Translations under genes and position numbers: made by a program
Notes under the pieces: generated by a model
The model's database searches: none
The model's input: only the letters and a program-made list of their open reading frames with translations
Told to the model about the DNA's origin: nothing
Source: Ga0077555 sp050250755
GTDB taxonomy: Bacteria > Pseudomonadota > Alphaproteobacteria > Rhizobiales > Hyphomicrobiaceae
DNA length: 64,000 bases
Direction of reading: 5' to 3'
Assembly: GCA_050250755.1 (NCBI GenBank)
Contig: JBFWOB010000012.1
Location: 1-64,000, forward strand
Shown here: positions 9,309-17,537 of the stretch, piece by piece
How positions within the stretch are numbered: position 1 is the first letter of the stretch
Layout of the letters: each line of letters begins with the position of its first letter

Positions 9309-9938
9309 CTACAGATTGCTACAGATACCAGCTTGCTCATCCAGTTTCACGCAACCAAATTTAGTTTCCCCTCGAGGTAAAAAGAAGAAGCGATCCTCCA
9401 TATCAAATGCCGATTTTATGAAATAATTAAATATTAATGGAGTATAATTGTATATAGCTTCTGCTACAATGACGCCCGCGCCTGGTTTAATAATATTTTC
9501 TGGCATGTTCGAATAATCAGAATTGCTCTCATATGGTGTGCCGCCGTGATTATCTTTTGACCAGTTGACTTTATATTCAACTGAGCCTTTCTTCCCTTTA
9601 GCGACTACGTTAACTATTCGCACCGTCAGAGCGCTTTCATCGTAGGGTCGGATGAGCTGCTTGATGATCTGCAGTTCGCTGTCCAGCTCTTCCGAAGTAA
9701 TCCCTTTCTGCACTCGAGCGATGAGATCTCCGCTGGAACTCGCAGTCAGCGTAACGCGGCGATCGACTGCTAACGCCTGACCAAATTCGATTGTTCCGAC
9801 GAACAGAAAAAACATGATCGGGAGGATCATGGCGAATTCGACGGCGGCGACGCCACGCGTGTCGCTGGTCAATCGATGCAAACGCGCCAAGACCTGGCTG
9901 GGAGCAGTGGCCAGCGCATTTCTTATCCTGACACGCAT
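9309..9938 (-). CDS. TadE-like pilus assembly protein, AT-rich 3' half
   Basis: A 209-residue pseudopilin-like protein: a short basic N terminus, then TRGVAAVEFAMILPIMFFLF, the TadE-like segment with the conserved Glu after a hydrophobic start, one membrane helix, then a periplasmic domain. ATG 9938 is preceded by GGAG at a good distance. The second half is unusually AT rich for this window (see 9420-9470), giving Asn, Tyr, Ile and Lys rich protein, which hints at acquisition or relaxed selection. It follows another TadE-like gene by 56 bases; no other tad/cpa genes lie in the window. Confidence 0.75.
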   Translation of the reverse strand: MRVRIRNALATAPSQVLARLHRLTSDTRGVAAVEFAMILPIMFFLFVGTIEFGQALAVDRRVTLTASSSGDLIARVQKGITSEELDSELQIIKQLIRPYDESALTVRIVNVVAKGKKGSVEYKVNWSKDNHGGTPYESNSDYSNMPENIIKPGAGVIVAEAIYNYTPLIFNYFIKSAFDMEDRFFFLPRGETKFGCVKLDEQAGICSNL

Positions 9939-9994
9939 CGTCAACTCCATGTTCGCAACCGTTTGTGGAACGAATGACTTACTGTGCGCAAAGC

Positions 9995-10564
9995 TCAACT
10001 TCCAAAGGGCTCGCTTCGGAAGACGGCCGTTGCCTGAATGAGGCGAGAGCCACCGGCCATGTTGCCGAGATCTATGAACGGAATCTTCGAAGACAGCTCC
10101 CACTCGTAGCAGGCCCACACGACGACTATTTGGCTCGCTCCGCCAGGTACATACGTAGTTGCACCGGACAGCGTATTGTCGCCGTTTAGGCAACTCGGGA
10201 GCGAGCCTGACGTGATGTCACTGGCGTTTGGGAAGCTTAGAACGTTAACACGCACTTTTCCGGCGCAATCGATGTGGGTTGGTACGCGGTCGCAGATCTT
10301 CGTCTTGAACTGCTCTGCAGTGAGGCCGGCCTCTTGGGCCTCTCCGGTCCGAAGCAGGCGAGCCGCCTGCTCCACGGCGTTCTCGAGGCTGAAAGTCGTA
10401 AAGAAGAAAAGGCCGACGCCAATGATGCCGAACAGGAGCGCAAGGAACGGGGTGGATACCATTGCAAACTCAATGGCGGTGACGCCCTGAGTGTCCTGGC
10501 GCCAGCGAGCCAGCAGTCCGACATTGCTTCGGCAGTCGCACTCCGGGGGGCTGGTCTCGTTCAT
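9995..10564 (-). CDS. TadE-like pilus assembly protein
   Basis: A 189-residue protein with the TadE-like segment TQGVTAIEFAMVSTPFLALL near residue 25, followed by a membrane helix and a Cys-containing periplasmic domain (ICDRVPTHIDCAG, PSCLNGDN, WACYEWE) that could form disulfides. TadE-type minor pilins take part in Flp/Tad adhesion pili. The start at 10564 (MNETSPPE) follows GAGGCG; a GTG at 10579 is the alternative. It is the upstream member of a two-gene unit with the gene at 9309; the pilin, ATPase and secretin must lie elsewhere. Confidence 0.75.
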   Translation of the reverse strand: MNETSPPECDCRSNVGLLARWRQDTQGVTAIEFAMVSTPFLALLFGIIGVGLFFFTTFSLENAVEQAARLLRTGEAQEAGLTAEQFKTKICDRVPTHIDCAGKVRVNVLSFPNASDITSGSLPSCLNGDNTLSGATTYVPGGASQIVVVWACYEWELSSKIPFIDLGNMAGGSRLIQATAVFRSEPFGS

Positions 10565-10710
10565 AACAACACGCCTCACTACGCTACGCGCTGAGGCTCA
10601 ATAGATAGAAGACACGTGAACATTCAGTTGCGAACAATTTTTCGCAACTCATTTGCTTGTCGCCGGGTGAACTAAATAAACCGCTCGGTTACTAAAAACT
10701 TTATCGGGTG

Positions 10711-10926
10711 CTACTGCAGCGGCTTTACCGGGCGGTAGACACCGGTTGCCGGATCGAACTCCAGGGCACCTAAATCTTTCACCACAACCGAGGATGGTGT
10801 TGCTTGCGCGGCCGGTTGTCGGGCAGCCGCCTCGATTTCGGACCAGCTCGCCAGAATGCGCTGAAATGCCTTGACGCCGGCATAAGCTCCGGCTCCGACA
10901 AGCATGGCGGCAATCAGCGGCGGCAT
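10711..10926 (-). CDS. Small single-helix membrane protein downstream of the S49 peptidase
   Basis: A 71-residue protein with an N-terminal hydrophobic segment (PPLIAAMLVGAGAYAGVKAF) and a hydrophilic tail ending in LEFDPATGVYRPVKPL, a pattern of conserved small alphaproteobacterial membrane proteins next to the S49 peptidase gene. It starts 19 bases after that gene on the same strand, so it is probably cotranscribed. No enzyme motif is visible and its function is unknown. Confidence 0.6.
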   Translation of the reverse strand: MPPLIAAMLVGAGAYAGVKAFQRILASWSEIEAAARQPAAQATPSSVVVKDLGALEFDPATGVYRPVKPLQ

Positions 10927-10945
10927 GACTCATCCCTTCCTTTGC

Positions 10946-11935
10946 TTAGAGACCGAACCGAGCCCAAAGAGCGCGTACCTCGAGTGCAGACAAGACATCA
11001 TCCGCCAATCCCGCCGGCAATGCGGCGAAATCGGGCATCTGCCCGCCAATCGGGGCGCGGCGAAGCCGCGCGAGCAAGCCGCCACCACTCAGGGGCACGA
11101 CACGCAGCTTGATCTTCTCTCCGTAGAGCTGTCTGAGCGTGCTGCGCATGTCTCCGATGCCGTCCACCAAGCCCAGCTCATGGGCGCGCGGGCCGGACCA
11201 GAATGCACCCGTGAATAGCTCGCCGTCTGGTGCACGAAGCTTCTGGCCACGGCGCTCCTTGACGACGGCAATGAAGGCATCATGAATCTCGCGCTGCACG
11301 GCGCGGAGGCGTTCTACGTCGTCCGGCTGCTCTGGAAGGAAGGGGTCGAGGAAGCTCTTCATCTCGCCGGATGTGTGGACACGCCGCTCGATGCCGAGAC
11401 GTTCGATTGCCTTGGTGAGGCCGAATGTCGCCGAGATAACCCCGATCGAACCAATAATCGAAGACGGGTCAGTGTAAATCTCGTCGCCTGCGAGCGCGAG
11501 AAAATATCCGCCCGATGCCGCGACATCCTCGCAGAAAACATAGACGCGCTTGTCGTGCTCGTCGGCGAGTTGCCGGATCCGCCGGAAGATCAAGTGGGAC
11601 TGGACCGGAGATCCGCCGGGGGAATTGATGGAAATCGCCACGGCGTGATGTCGCGACATGGAAAAGGCGCGCTGCAGAGCACCGGCGACGGTGGCCAGTG
11701 ACAGACTTGGCCGCAGCGGAGCCGCCATGCCGATTGGACCGGACAAGCGCACGACCGGAATGACTGGGGCGCGTGAAAAGAACCACAAGCGCAGAGAACG
11801 TCCTCCTGGGCCGCGTTTCTGTATTCCACCCGAAACAGAGCTGATGCACCTCTTTCGCAGCCGTTTGTGCCACAGCGAAGGCGGACCGTCACGCAGACGC
11901 GCTCGAATGGCGTCTTGACTGCATGCGAGCGACAC
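10946..11935 (-). CDS. S49 family serine peptidase (SppA-like)
   Basis: A signal-peptide-peptidase-type protease of about 270-329 residues, the short 36K form. The oxyanion region ISINSPGGSPVQS is at about 102-113, the nucleophile Ser141 in AASGGYF, and Lys193 in SGEMKSFLDPF is the likely general base. It is expected to act on cleaved signal peptides or membrane proteins on the periplasmic face. The start is uncertain: 11935 leaves only 39 bases to the divergent gene at 11975, and the first 55 residues look non-conserved, so a later non-ATG start is likely. Confidence 0.82.
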   Translation of the reverse strand: MSLACSQDAIRARLRDGPPSLWHKRLRKRCISSVSGGIQKRGPGGRSLRLWFFSRAPVIPVVRLSGPIGMAAPLRPSLSLATVAGALQRAFSMSRHHAVAISINSPGGSPVQSHLIFRRIRQLADEHDKRVYVFCEDVAASGGYFLALAGDEIYTDPSSIIGSIGVISATFGLTKAIERLGIERRVHTSGEMKSFLDPFLPEQPDDVERLRAVQREIHDAFIAVVKERRGQKLRAPDGELFTGAFWSGPRAHELGLVDGIGDMRSTLRQLYGEKIKLRVVPLSGGGLLARLRRAPIGGQMPDFAALPAGLADDVLSALEVRALWARFGL

Positions 11936-11974
11936 CGGATCGTTTGATGCTAACCGGCCGGCATGGAGAACACG

Positions 11975-12838
11975 ATGACCGCGATCGACGAAGCGGCGCT
12001 TCGCAAGTACATCGGAAAAAAGACGACCGAAGAGGATGTTGCGACTGCGGCGCCCATCGCGATGCTGATTGCCACATTCGATCGCGACGAGCCTTCACCG
12101 CGGGAAGGTACGGCCATTCCGCAGGGTTGGCACATCGGCTATTTCCTCAACATGGCCCCGCAGGCGTCGCTGACCAACGATGGGTTGCCGACCAGCGCGG
12201 GTGTGCTGCCTCCCATGCCGTTGCCGCGACGGATGTATGCCGGCTGCAAGATCACCTTCCACGACGATATTCGCGTTGGCGATAAGCTCGTCAAAGAGAC
12301 GACGCTTTCAGACATCCAGGTGCGTCAAGGCAGTACGGGAACATTGATCTTTGCGACGCAGACAAGACGGATCTCGACGCCGCGCGGCCTTGCGCTCACG
12401 GAAGAGTATCAGGGCGCCTTTCGGGAAGAAGTGAAGGAAGGGCAGAAGAGCGGGATTCCGAAGCGCGAGGAGGTGCCGACCGGCCTACCGTGGCGGCGCA
12501 CCATCAAGACCAATGCTGTTTCGCTCTTCCGGTTCTCGGCGATCACATTCAATCCGCACCGCATTCACTACGACAAGCCATATGCAACCGGCGTCGAAGG
12601 ATATCCGGGCTTGGTGGTGCACGGGCCCTATTCGCAGCATTGCCTCAGCGATTTCATTCGCGACATGAATCCAGGGAAGCGCATGGCGACGTTCAATATG
12701 CGAGCGCGGGCGCCATTGTTCGAGGATGCTCCGTTCGAGCTGGTCGGCCGGCCGGCCGAGGCCGCAAACGGTGCGGATGTCTGGGCGTTGACGCCATCTG
12801 GCACAATTGCCATGCAAGCGACGGCAACTTTCGCATGA
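11975..12838 (+). CDS. MaoC/HTD2-like hydratase, mesaconyl-C4-CoA (3-methylfumaryl-CoA) hydratase-like
   Basis: A 287-residue double-hotdog protein. The second hotdog carries FNPHRIHYDKPYA followed by EGYPGLVVHGP, the D/R/H-type catalytic region of HTD2 and 3-methylfumaryl-CoA hydratases. This family hydrates alpha,beta-unsaturated acyl-CoA thioesters. ATG 11975 has GGAG six bases upstream. It overlaps the following flavoprotein gene by four bases (ATGA), so the two are translationally coupled, followed by a UGSC selenoprotein; this company suggests the acyl-CoA assignment may be only structural. The substrate is not established. Confidence 0.75.
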   Translation: MTAIDEAALRKYIGKKTTEEDVATAAPIAMLIATFDRDEPSPREGTAIPQGWHIGYFLNMAPQASLTNDGLPTSAGVLPPMPLPRRMYAGCKITFHDDIRVGDKLVKETTLSDIQVRQGSTGTLIFATQTRRISTPRGLALTEEYQGAFREEVKEGQKSGIPKREEVPTGLPWRRTIKTNAVSLFRFSAITFNPHRIHYDKPYATGVEGYPGLVVHGPYSQHCLSDFIRDMNPGKRMATFNMRARAPLFEDAPFELVGRPAEAANGADVWALTPSGTIAMQATATFA

Positions 12839-13707
12839 GCGCACAGAGCTACGATGTCATCGTGATCGGGGCGGGTCCTGCAGGACTGGAAGCAGCGGCA
12901 GCGGTGGCCTCCGCCGGACTGCGTGTGGTCGCCATCGACAAGATGGGACCAGGTGGCCAGCTCATGAATCTTGGGTCATTGCAGGGCATGCCGGATCTGC
13001 GTCCGGACATCACCGGGCCCGACCTTCTCGCCGAGATCGCCGATCGCGCTATGTCGGCGGGTGCCGAGATTGCAATCGACGATGTCTCGGGTGTGCGTAC
13101 GGATGGTGGTTTCGTCGTGGAGGCGATGGAAGGTCCCTATTTGGCTGTGGCCTTGGTCGTCGCGACCGGCCTTACGCCGGGCACGACGGGTCTTACCGAC
13201 GAAAGCCGTTTCGACGGAGCAGGTATCTCGCATTGTGCCCATTGCGATGCACCGCTCTACGCCGGCCAGTCGGTGGTTGTGGCCGGTTCGGATGCCTGGG
13301 CCATCGAGGAGGCGATCGAGTTGGCGGAGCACGCCTCGGCCGTCTCGCTCGTGGCCGACGAGGAGCTGACGGCTTCGGATGAGCGGTTGGCGGTACTGAC
13401 GGGCGGAGGCAACGTCACCATCGTCGAAGGGCGGATAACGGCGCTTATCGGTGCGGACGCACTCGATGAGGTCGTCGTTAGCGGCCCTCAGGGAGAGCAG
13501 CGAGTTCCGGCGCGCGGGTTATTTCTGCAGACGGAGCGGGAGCCGTCGCGCGGCTTCCTGCCGCCAGGGCTGGTCGGATCGGGCGGCGTGTTCCTCGCGG
13601 GAGATGTCCGTGAGGGGGCCAGCCGGAAAATTGCTGAAGCCATTGCAGATGGCGCGAAGGCAGGCCAAGATGCGATCGAATGGGTCCGCGCGCGAAAAGG
13701 CGCGTGA
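12835..13707 (+). CDS. Thioredoxin-reductase-like FAD/NAD(P) oxidoreductase with CAHC redox pair
   Basis: A 290-residue flavoprotein. FAD-binding GAGPAG is at residues 12-17, the linker GPGGQLMNL at 38-46, a redox-active pair Cys134-x-x-Cys137 (ISHCAHCDAPLY) in the position of the thioredoxin reductase CATC, a degenerate NAD(P) site near 147-155, and VFLAGDVREGASRKI near the C terminus, the FAD-binding GD motif. It is slightly shorter than bacterial TrxR (about 315). It overlaps the upstream hydratase gene and ends 45 bases before the selenoprotein gene, so it is a good candidate to reduce that protein; this partner role is inference. Confidence 0.85.
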   Translation: MSAQSYDVIVIGAGPAGLEAAAAVASAGLRVVAIDKMGPGGQLMNLGSLQGMPDLRPDITGPDLLAEIADRAMSAGAEIAIDDVSGVRTDGGFVVEAMEGPYLAVALVVATGLTPGTTGLTDESRFDGAGISHCAHCDAPLYAGQSVVVAGSDAWAIEEAIELAEHASAVSLVADEELTASDERLAVLTGGGNVTIVEGRITALIGADALDEVVVSGPQGEQRVPARGLFLQTEREPSRGFLPPGLVGSGGVFLAGDVREGASRKIAEAIADGAKAGQDAIEWVRARKGA

Positions 13708-13752
13708 GACTTGTTGTGCATGTGTTCGTGCGAGCAAAGGGAAAGGATCCCA

Positions 13753-14268
13753 ATGCGCATTGTTAACCCCAGTTTCGGACACGTCCCCGCGGGCGCCGAA
13801 ACTCTAAAATCTGGCGCTGTGGACTGGAAGCAGGACCCAATCCTGCTGTTCTCGAACTCCAAGCCCAATGCCAAGGAACTACTCGAAGGCCTCAAAGCCA
13901 AGTTCGGCAGTGTACGGTCGACCGACGAGATTGATTTCATCTGGAAACCCTCGGCCAGCCAACCGGCGACCACGGACCAGATCGACGGAGCGGCGCGGCG
14001 CTATCGGGCCGCTCTACTCGCACTCGGAGATTGAGGATCCTGTTCATCGTGGAGTTTCCACGACAGCATCGAACTCGCTAAGCGCGGCGTGGCGGCTTAC
14101 GTCATCACGACTGAAACATTCAAGCCGTTGATCTTGGCTCAAGCCAAGGCTCGCAAGGTCGAGCCGCGGATTCTCGTTGTGAAACATCCGGTCGGTGGTC
14201 TCAATGCCGCCGAATTGGAGGATCGCATCGACACCGCATGGAAGAGCCTGAAGGATATCATCGGTTAG
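13753..14268 (+). CDS. UGSC-family selenoprotein, selenocysteine encoded by in-frame TGA at 14032-14034
   Basis: Reading through TGA 14032-14034 gives one 171-residue protein. The 93 residues before it and the 77 after are in the same frame and end at TAG 14266-14268. The junction reads D-U-G-S-C-S-S-W-S-F-H-D, the motif that names the UGSC (seleno)protein family, with Sec94 and Cys97 as a likely redox pair. A perfect 7-bp hairpin with a GTT loop starts 12 bases after the TGA, fitting bacterial SECIS geometry. ATG 13753 follows AAAGGA. The downstream half (SIELAKRGVAAYVITTETF) is alpha/beta-like. Function is unknown; translation needs selA, selB, selC and selD elsewhere in the genome. Confidence 0.88.
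14047..14063 (+). promoter_or_regulatory. SECIS-like hairpin directing selenocysteine insertion
   Basis: TCGTGGA (14047-14053) pairs perfectly with TCCACGA (14057-14063) around the loop GTT (14054-14056). The loop begins 19 bases after the TGA, within the spacing known for bacterial SECIS elements, and starts with GU as in SelB-recognised loops. It also codes for protein, as is usual in bacteria. Confidence 0.75.
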
Positions 14269-14420
14269 GATCGATTCACGGGTCGCTCTCGCAAGGGCGG
14301 CCCGTTTGCATATCCAGTATCTTCTCCGCTGAATGACTTGGCGGTGGGCTTGGCCGCAGCACTGCGACCTGCCTACCAAGCGACTTCAGCGCGCGGACCA
14401 GCCCGGCATCGGGGAGGCTC

Positions 14421-15458
14421 ATGACCGACACTACCGACTCCGAGATCGTGGAGATCGACGACCTCGACATCGAGGCTTGGAACGAATTTGCGGCAGCGCA
14501 AGGCTGGAGCGACGGCCTGCCGATGGTCCCGCCGACAGAAGAAAAGGTGGCGCGCTTCACCAATGCGGTGAAGGCCGATAACGAAACTTTCGCGCCCATT
14601 TCGCCTCGACAGGTGGTGCCGACGCTGCAAAGCCTCGCAGCGAACGCGGTGATGGCCGGCTGCAAGCCCGAGTACTTTCCAGCGGTCTTGGCTGGGCTAC
14701 GCGCAGTGCTCGATCCCGCCTACAATCTGCATGGCACGCTAGCGACGACGCATCCGTGCGGTCAGCTCATGATGATCAATGGGCCGATCCGCACCGCCCT
14801 CGACATCAATTGCGGATCGAATTGCCTTGGGCAGGGGCGGCGCGCGAATGCGACGATCGGGCGTGCGCTACAGCTCATTCTTTTGAACATCGGCGGGGCG
14901 AAGCCGGGCGACATGGACCGGGCAACGCATGGCACGCCGGCGAAGTTCGCCTATTGCTTCGGCGAGAACGAGGAAGTGACTCCGTTTCCGCCGTTCCACG
15001 TGCGGCGAGGGTTCCGACCTGACGAGAGTACGGTGACGACGATGGCGGCCGAGGCGCCGCACAATATCAACGATCATGCGTCGAATACCGGTGAAGGGCT
15101 GATCGTGACCATCTCGGGCACGATGTGCGAAGCCGGTTCGAACAATACCTATCTGCAAGGCCCCTGTTTCGTCGTTCTGGGACCAGAGCATGCGCAGACG
15201 CTGGCGCGCGATGGCTGGACGGCGGAGACCATTCAAGCCGCCCTCTATGAGCGCTCGAAGATCCATGTCTCACGCATCTCGAAGGAGAATCTCGAGAGCT
15301 GGGCAGGCCAAGGTCGCCATCCAATCAACGATCACTATTATCCGGTCTCTTCGCCTGAGCACATCAACGTGGTGGTAGCCGGCGGCCCTGGAAAACACTC
15401 GATGTTCATTCCATCGTTCGGGAACACAGCCGCCATCTCGGCTCGAATTCAGCTTTGA
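14421..15458 (+). CDS. Conserved Cys-containing protein of unknown function, UGSC neighbour
   Basis: A 345-residue soluble protein with no family I can name. After an acidic lead it has GWSDGLPMVPPTEEKV (residues 28-43). Several cysteines sit in what look like conserved blocks: Cys81 (AGCKPEYFP), Cys113 (THPCGQLMMINGP), Cys131 and Cys135 (NCGSNCLGQG), Cys179, Cys236 and Cys249. No signal peptide or membrane helix is seen. It starts 152 bases after the UGSC selenoprotein on the same strand. The Cys pattern, context and absence of a known fold make it a candidate partner or enzyme of the selenoprotein system; a metal or redox role is only a guess. Confidence 0.7.
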   Translation: MTDTTDSEIVEIDDLDIEAWNEFAAAQGWSDGLPMVPPTEEKVARFTNAVKADNETFAPISPRQVVPTLQSLAANAVMAGCKPEYFPAVLAGLRAVLDPAYNLHGTLATTHPCGQLMMINGPIRTALDINCGSNCLGQGRRANATIGRALQLILLNIGGAKPGDMDRATHGTPAKFAYCFGENEEVTPFPPFHVRRGFRPDESTVTTMAAEAPHNINDHASNTGEGLIVTISGTMCEAGSNNTYLQGPCFVVLGPEHAQTLARDGWTAETIQAALYERSKIHVSRISKENLESWAGQGRHPINDHYYPVSSPEHINVVVAGGPGKHSMFIPSFGNTAAISARIQL

Positions 15459-15557
15459 CGGTGCTTTAGGCCGATCGGCGACTGTCAGTGTCGGAGCGCG
15501 GCACCTCACCGCGTGCTCGGGACGACCGTTTGGTGGCGCCAATTGGTTCCAGTCAGC

Positions 15558-16409
15558 TCACGTGGCTGAGCGGATCTTTTCCAGCACCGGCATGATGTAG
15601 CCGCGAAACTGAGCGGGATTCTCGCTCATTGGGAAATGGCCGAGCTCTTTCATAACCGTGACTTCAGCGCCAGGGATGTTTGCGGCGGTGCGCTTCGTGT
15701 CTTCGGGTGTGCATGAGAAATCGTACTCACCCGTGAGCAGATAAAGGGGGCATTTGGCGGTATCGATCTGTGCCAGGACGTCTCGGAGATCCCCGTCCAC
15801 CCGATAGAAATGCAAGTCACCCTTGAAAATGCCTGGGCCGCTGCACTTGTACATCCAGAGCGTCTCGTGGCGGCTCACGGCGGGACTTTGGGGCGCTATG
15901 AGGCCGGAGACAAGCGCTGCACACACCTCGCCACCGTGCACATCGGGCCGGTTTAACCACTCTGTATCATACCAGGGCTGCTGGTAGGCCGCGGACTCGA
16001 GGCCGATCAGGGCGCGAAAGCGGCTGGCGTGCTCGGCGGCCAGGTTGAGCACGATGCGGCCCCCGATCGAGCAGCCCATGACAACGGGTTTTTCCAGACG
16101 CATCGCGTCGCAAATGTCGACGACCATTTGTGTGTAGGAAGCTGTCGTCAGTAGGTACTCCTCGCGCTCGAAGCCTTCGGGCGGCAGCGATTTGCCGTGC
16201 CAAGGCATATCGAACGCGATGACGCGAAAATGCCGAGTGATGGCTTCGTCGTTGAGGAGATGCCGGTACTGTCTCGCATCGGCGCCCGCCGTGTGGAGGC
16301 AGACGAGCGGGATGCCTTGCCCCGCCTCTTCGACGTAGAGGCGATGCGGCCTGCCGGACAACTCGAGATGAAGGTAGCGGCCGGTAATCGGCTCGTAATG
16401 GGGTGTCAC
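15558..16409 (-). CDS. Alpha/beta hydrolase, last gene of the nitrile hydratase-like operon
   Basis: A 283-residue alpha/beta-hydrolase. It shows PLVCLHTAGADARQYRHL (oxyanion region), the nucleophile elbow GCSIGGR (Ser near 115), the acid in YLLTGEYDFSC (Asp near 234) and the base in KELGHFPMSE (His near 259). It resembles haloperoxidase/esterase-like members; whether it acts on esters, amides or C-C bonds is not evident. Its start overlaps the end of the 144-residue gene (ATGA at 16406-16409), so it belongs to the leftward operon beginning at 19027 and could act on the hydration product. Confidence 0.82.
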   Translation of the reverse strand: MTPHYEPITGRYLHLELSGRPHRLYVEEAGQGIPLVCLHTAGADARQYRHLLNDEAITRHFRVIAFDMPWHGKSLPPEGFEREEYLLTTASYTQMVVDICDAMRLEKPVVMGCSIGGRIVLNLAAEHASRFRALIGLESAAYQQPWYDTEWLNRPDVHGGEVCAALVSGLIAPQSPAVSRHETLWMYKCSGPGIFKGDLHFYRVDGDLRDVLAQIDTAKCPLYLLTGEYDFSCTPEDTKRTAANIPGAEVTVMKELGHFPMSENPAQFRGYIMPVLEKIRSAT

Positions 16410-16840
16410 GACGTGGTTTCCGTCTTGGCTCGATTGCGCGGCAGGGCCAGCAGGTCTTTCACGTATTGTAGATTGCCCATCAACGGGGTGAGCTCGCCGG
16501 ATACTCGCGCGCGGCCGGTCTTCGTGAGGGCGAGCAGGTCGTGATCGCCAGGTTCCGGCAACGGCTGGTGAAAGCGCACCCAGACGTCCGCCTCCGCTCC
16601 GATCGAGAAGGTGTGTGGTTTCAGGAGAAAGGGGCCGCGCTTCACGGATGCGACGCGGCCCTCGATGACCGAGACGGAGAGCGGCACCGGCCCCACTCCA
16701 ATCTCGAAATCACAGGTCAGGAACCGGCCGCGCCGGATGAGGTCGGCGTCGCCGGCCGCCAGCGCTGGCAAGGCCTCGAAGGATTGGACGACGCGTTCGG
16801 TCACCACGTCGGTTGTGTCGGCTGGCGGCATGGAGGGCAT
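16406..16840 (-). CDS. Hypothetical protein, possibly SCP2-like fold
   Basis: A 144-residue soluble protein. The middle (FLTCDFEIGVGPVPLSVSVI, KRGPFLLKPHTFSI, VWVRFHQPLPEPGDHDLLAL) alternates strands and ends in GRARVSGELTPLMGNLQYVKDLLALPR, a pattern like SCP2/sterol-carrier domains that bind a hydrophobic ligand. This fold guess is weak. It overlaps the alpha/beta hydrolase by 4 bases and begins 22 bases after hupE, so it is part of the same operon and may carry a hydrophobic substrate for it. Confidence 0.6.
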   Translation of the reverse strand: MPSMPPADTTDVVTERVVQSFEALPALAAGDADLIRRGRFLTCDFEIGVGPVPLSVSVIEGRVASVKRGPFLLKPHTFSIGAEADVWVRFHQPLPEPGDHDLLALTKTGRARVSGELTPLMGNLQYVKDLLALPRNRAKTETTS

Positions 16841-16862
16841 GTCTCGTCAGTTGTGCGTGGGA

Positions 16863-17486
16863 TCAAGCGGCAAGGTTGATGGCTAGCATCACGAGCCCGA
16901 CGCAACCGACGACCGTGCCTACGGCACGCAGGCGTGAGTTCGCTGTTGTGTCGGCCGACAGGTATGTGCGCGTGATCGCCATGATTACCGCTGCGATGCA
17001 GGCTGCCGTGATTGCCAGGCCGACCAGATAGGCGCCGAGCACGCCGCGATCGGCGCCAACAATCGATTCACCGAGTGCGTAGCCATGTACGAGGCCGGCG
17101 ATTGCGGCAAGTGTCAGCCAGGCTGCGCTGCCGGCCCGATTGCCGAATGCGACCAAGCCGCCGGCGACAACGACGGTGGCCGCGACGAGGACTTCGACCA
17201 GCGGCAGGTTCCAAGCACCGATGTGAAGGAGAATGCCGGCCGCAGAGGCTGCGAAGAACGCGCCGATCAATCCGATGCCAGCGGGAACAAGGGCCGCCGC
17301 AATGCCGATGGCGATGACGAAGGCCAAGTGATCAGGGCCCAGGATCGGATGAGCGAGGCCGGAGATCAGACCTTCCGAGAAGGTCGTCGGCAGTCTCCCG
17401 CCCATGGCGTGGTGCGCGAATGCCGGTGATGCAAGCGATGTCAGAGCGGCAATCGCAGGCAACACGCTGCGCAACAGTCTGGTCAT
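16863..17486 (-). CDS. HupE/UreJ family nickel/cobalt permease
   Basis: A 207-residue inner-membrane protein: a signal peptide (TRLLRSVLPAIAALTSLASP then AFA), then about six membrane helices. The family metal signature H-P-x-x-G-x-D-H appears as HPILGPDHLAF near residue 47, and a second polar pair GLVHGYALGES lies in a later helix. HupE/UreJ proteins import Ni or Co for hydrogenase, urease or cobalt enzymes. Placement directly downstream of a cobalt-type nitrile hydratase-like gene argues for cobalt supply to that enzyme. The His-rich tail of the upstream subunit fits the same metal. Confidence 0.85.
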   Translation of the reverse strand: MTRLLRSVLPAIAALTSLASPAFAHHAMGGRLPTTFSEGLISGLAHPILGPDHLAFVIAIGIAAALVPAGIGLIGAFFAASAAGILLHIGAWNLPLVEVLVAATVVVAGGLVAFGNRAGSAAWLTLAAIAGLVHGYALGESIVGADRGVLGAYLVGLAITAACIAAVIMAITRTYLSADTTANSRLRAVGTVVGCVGLVMLAINLAA

Positions 17487-17537
17487 GTCCTTATCTCCCT
17501 CGATCCGTCGAAAACGATGGCGCGCGAGTGTCCTTCA

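Noticed and set aside
12490..12834. Upstream extension of the thioredoxin-reductase-like gene
   Set aside because: This stretch is the hydratase gene in another phase; the flavoprotein starts at the ATGA overlap at 12835.
14032..14034. TGA as a true stop splitting a broken gene
   Set aside because: The frame continues uninterrupted for 77 residues with the UGSC motif and a SECIS-like hairpin at the right distance, so decoding as selenocysteine is the better explanation.
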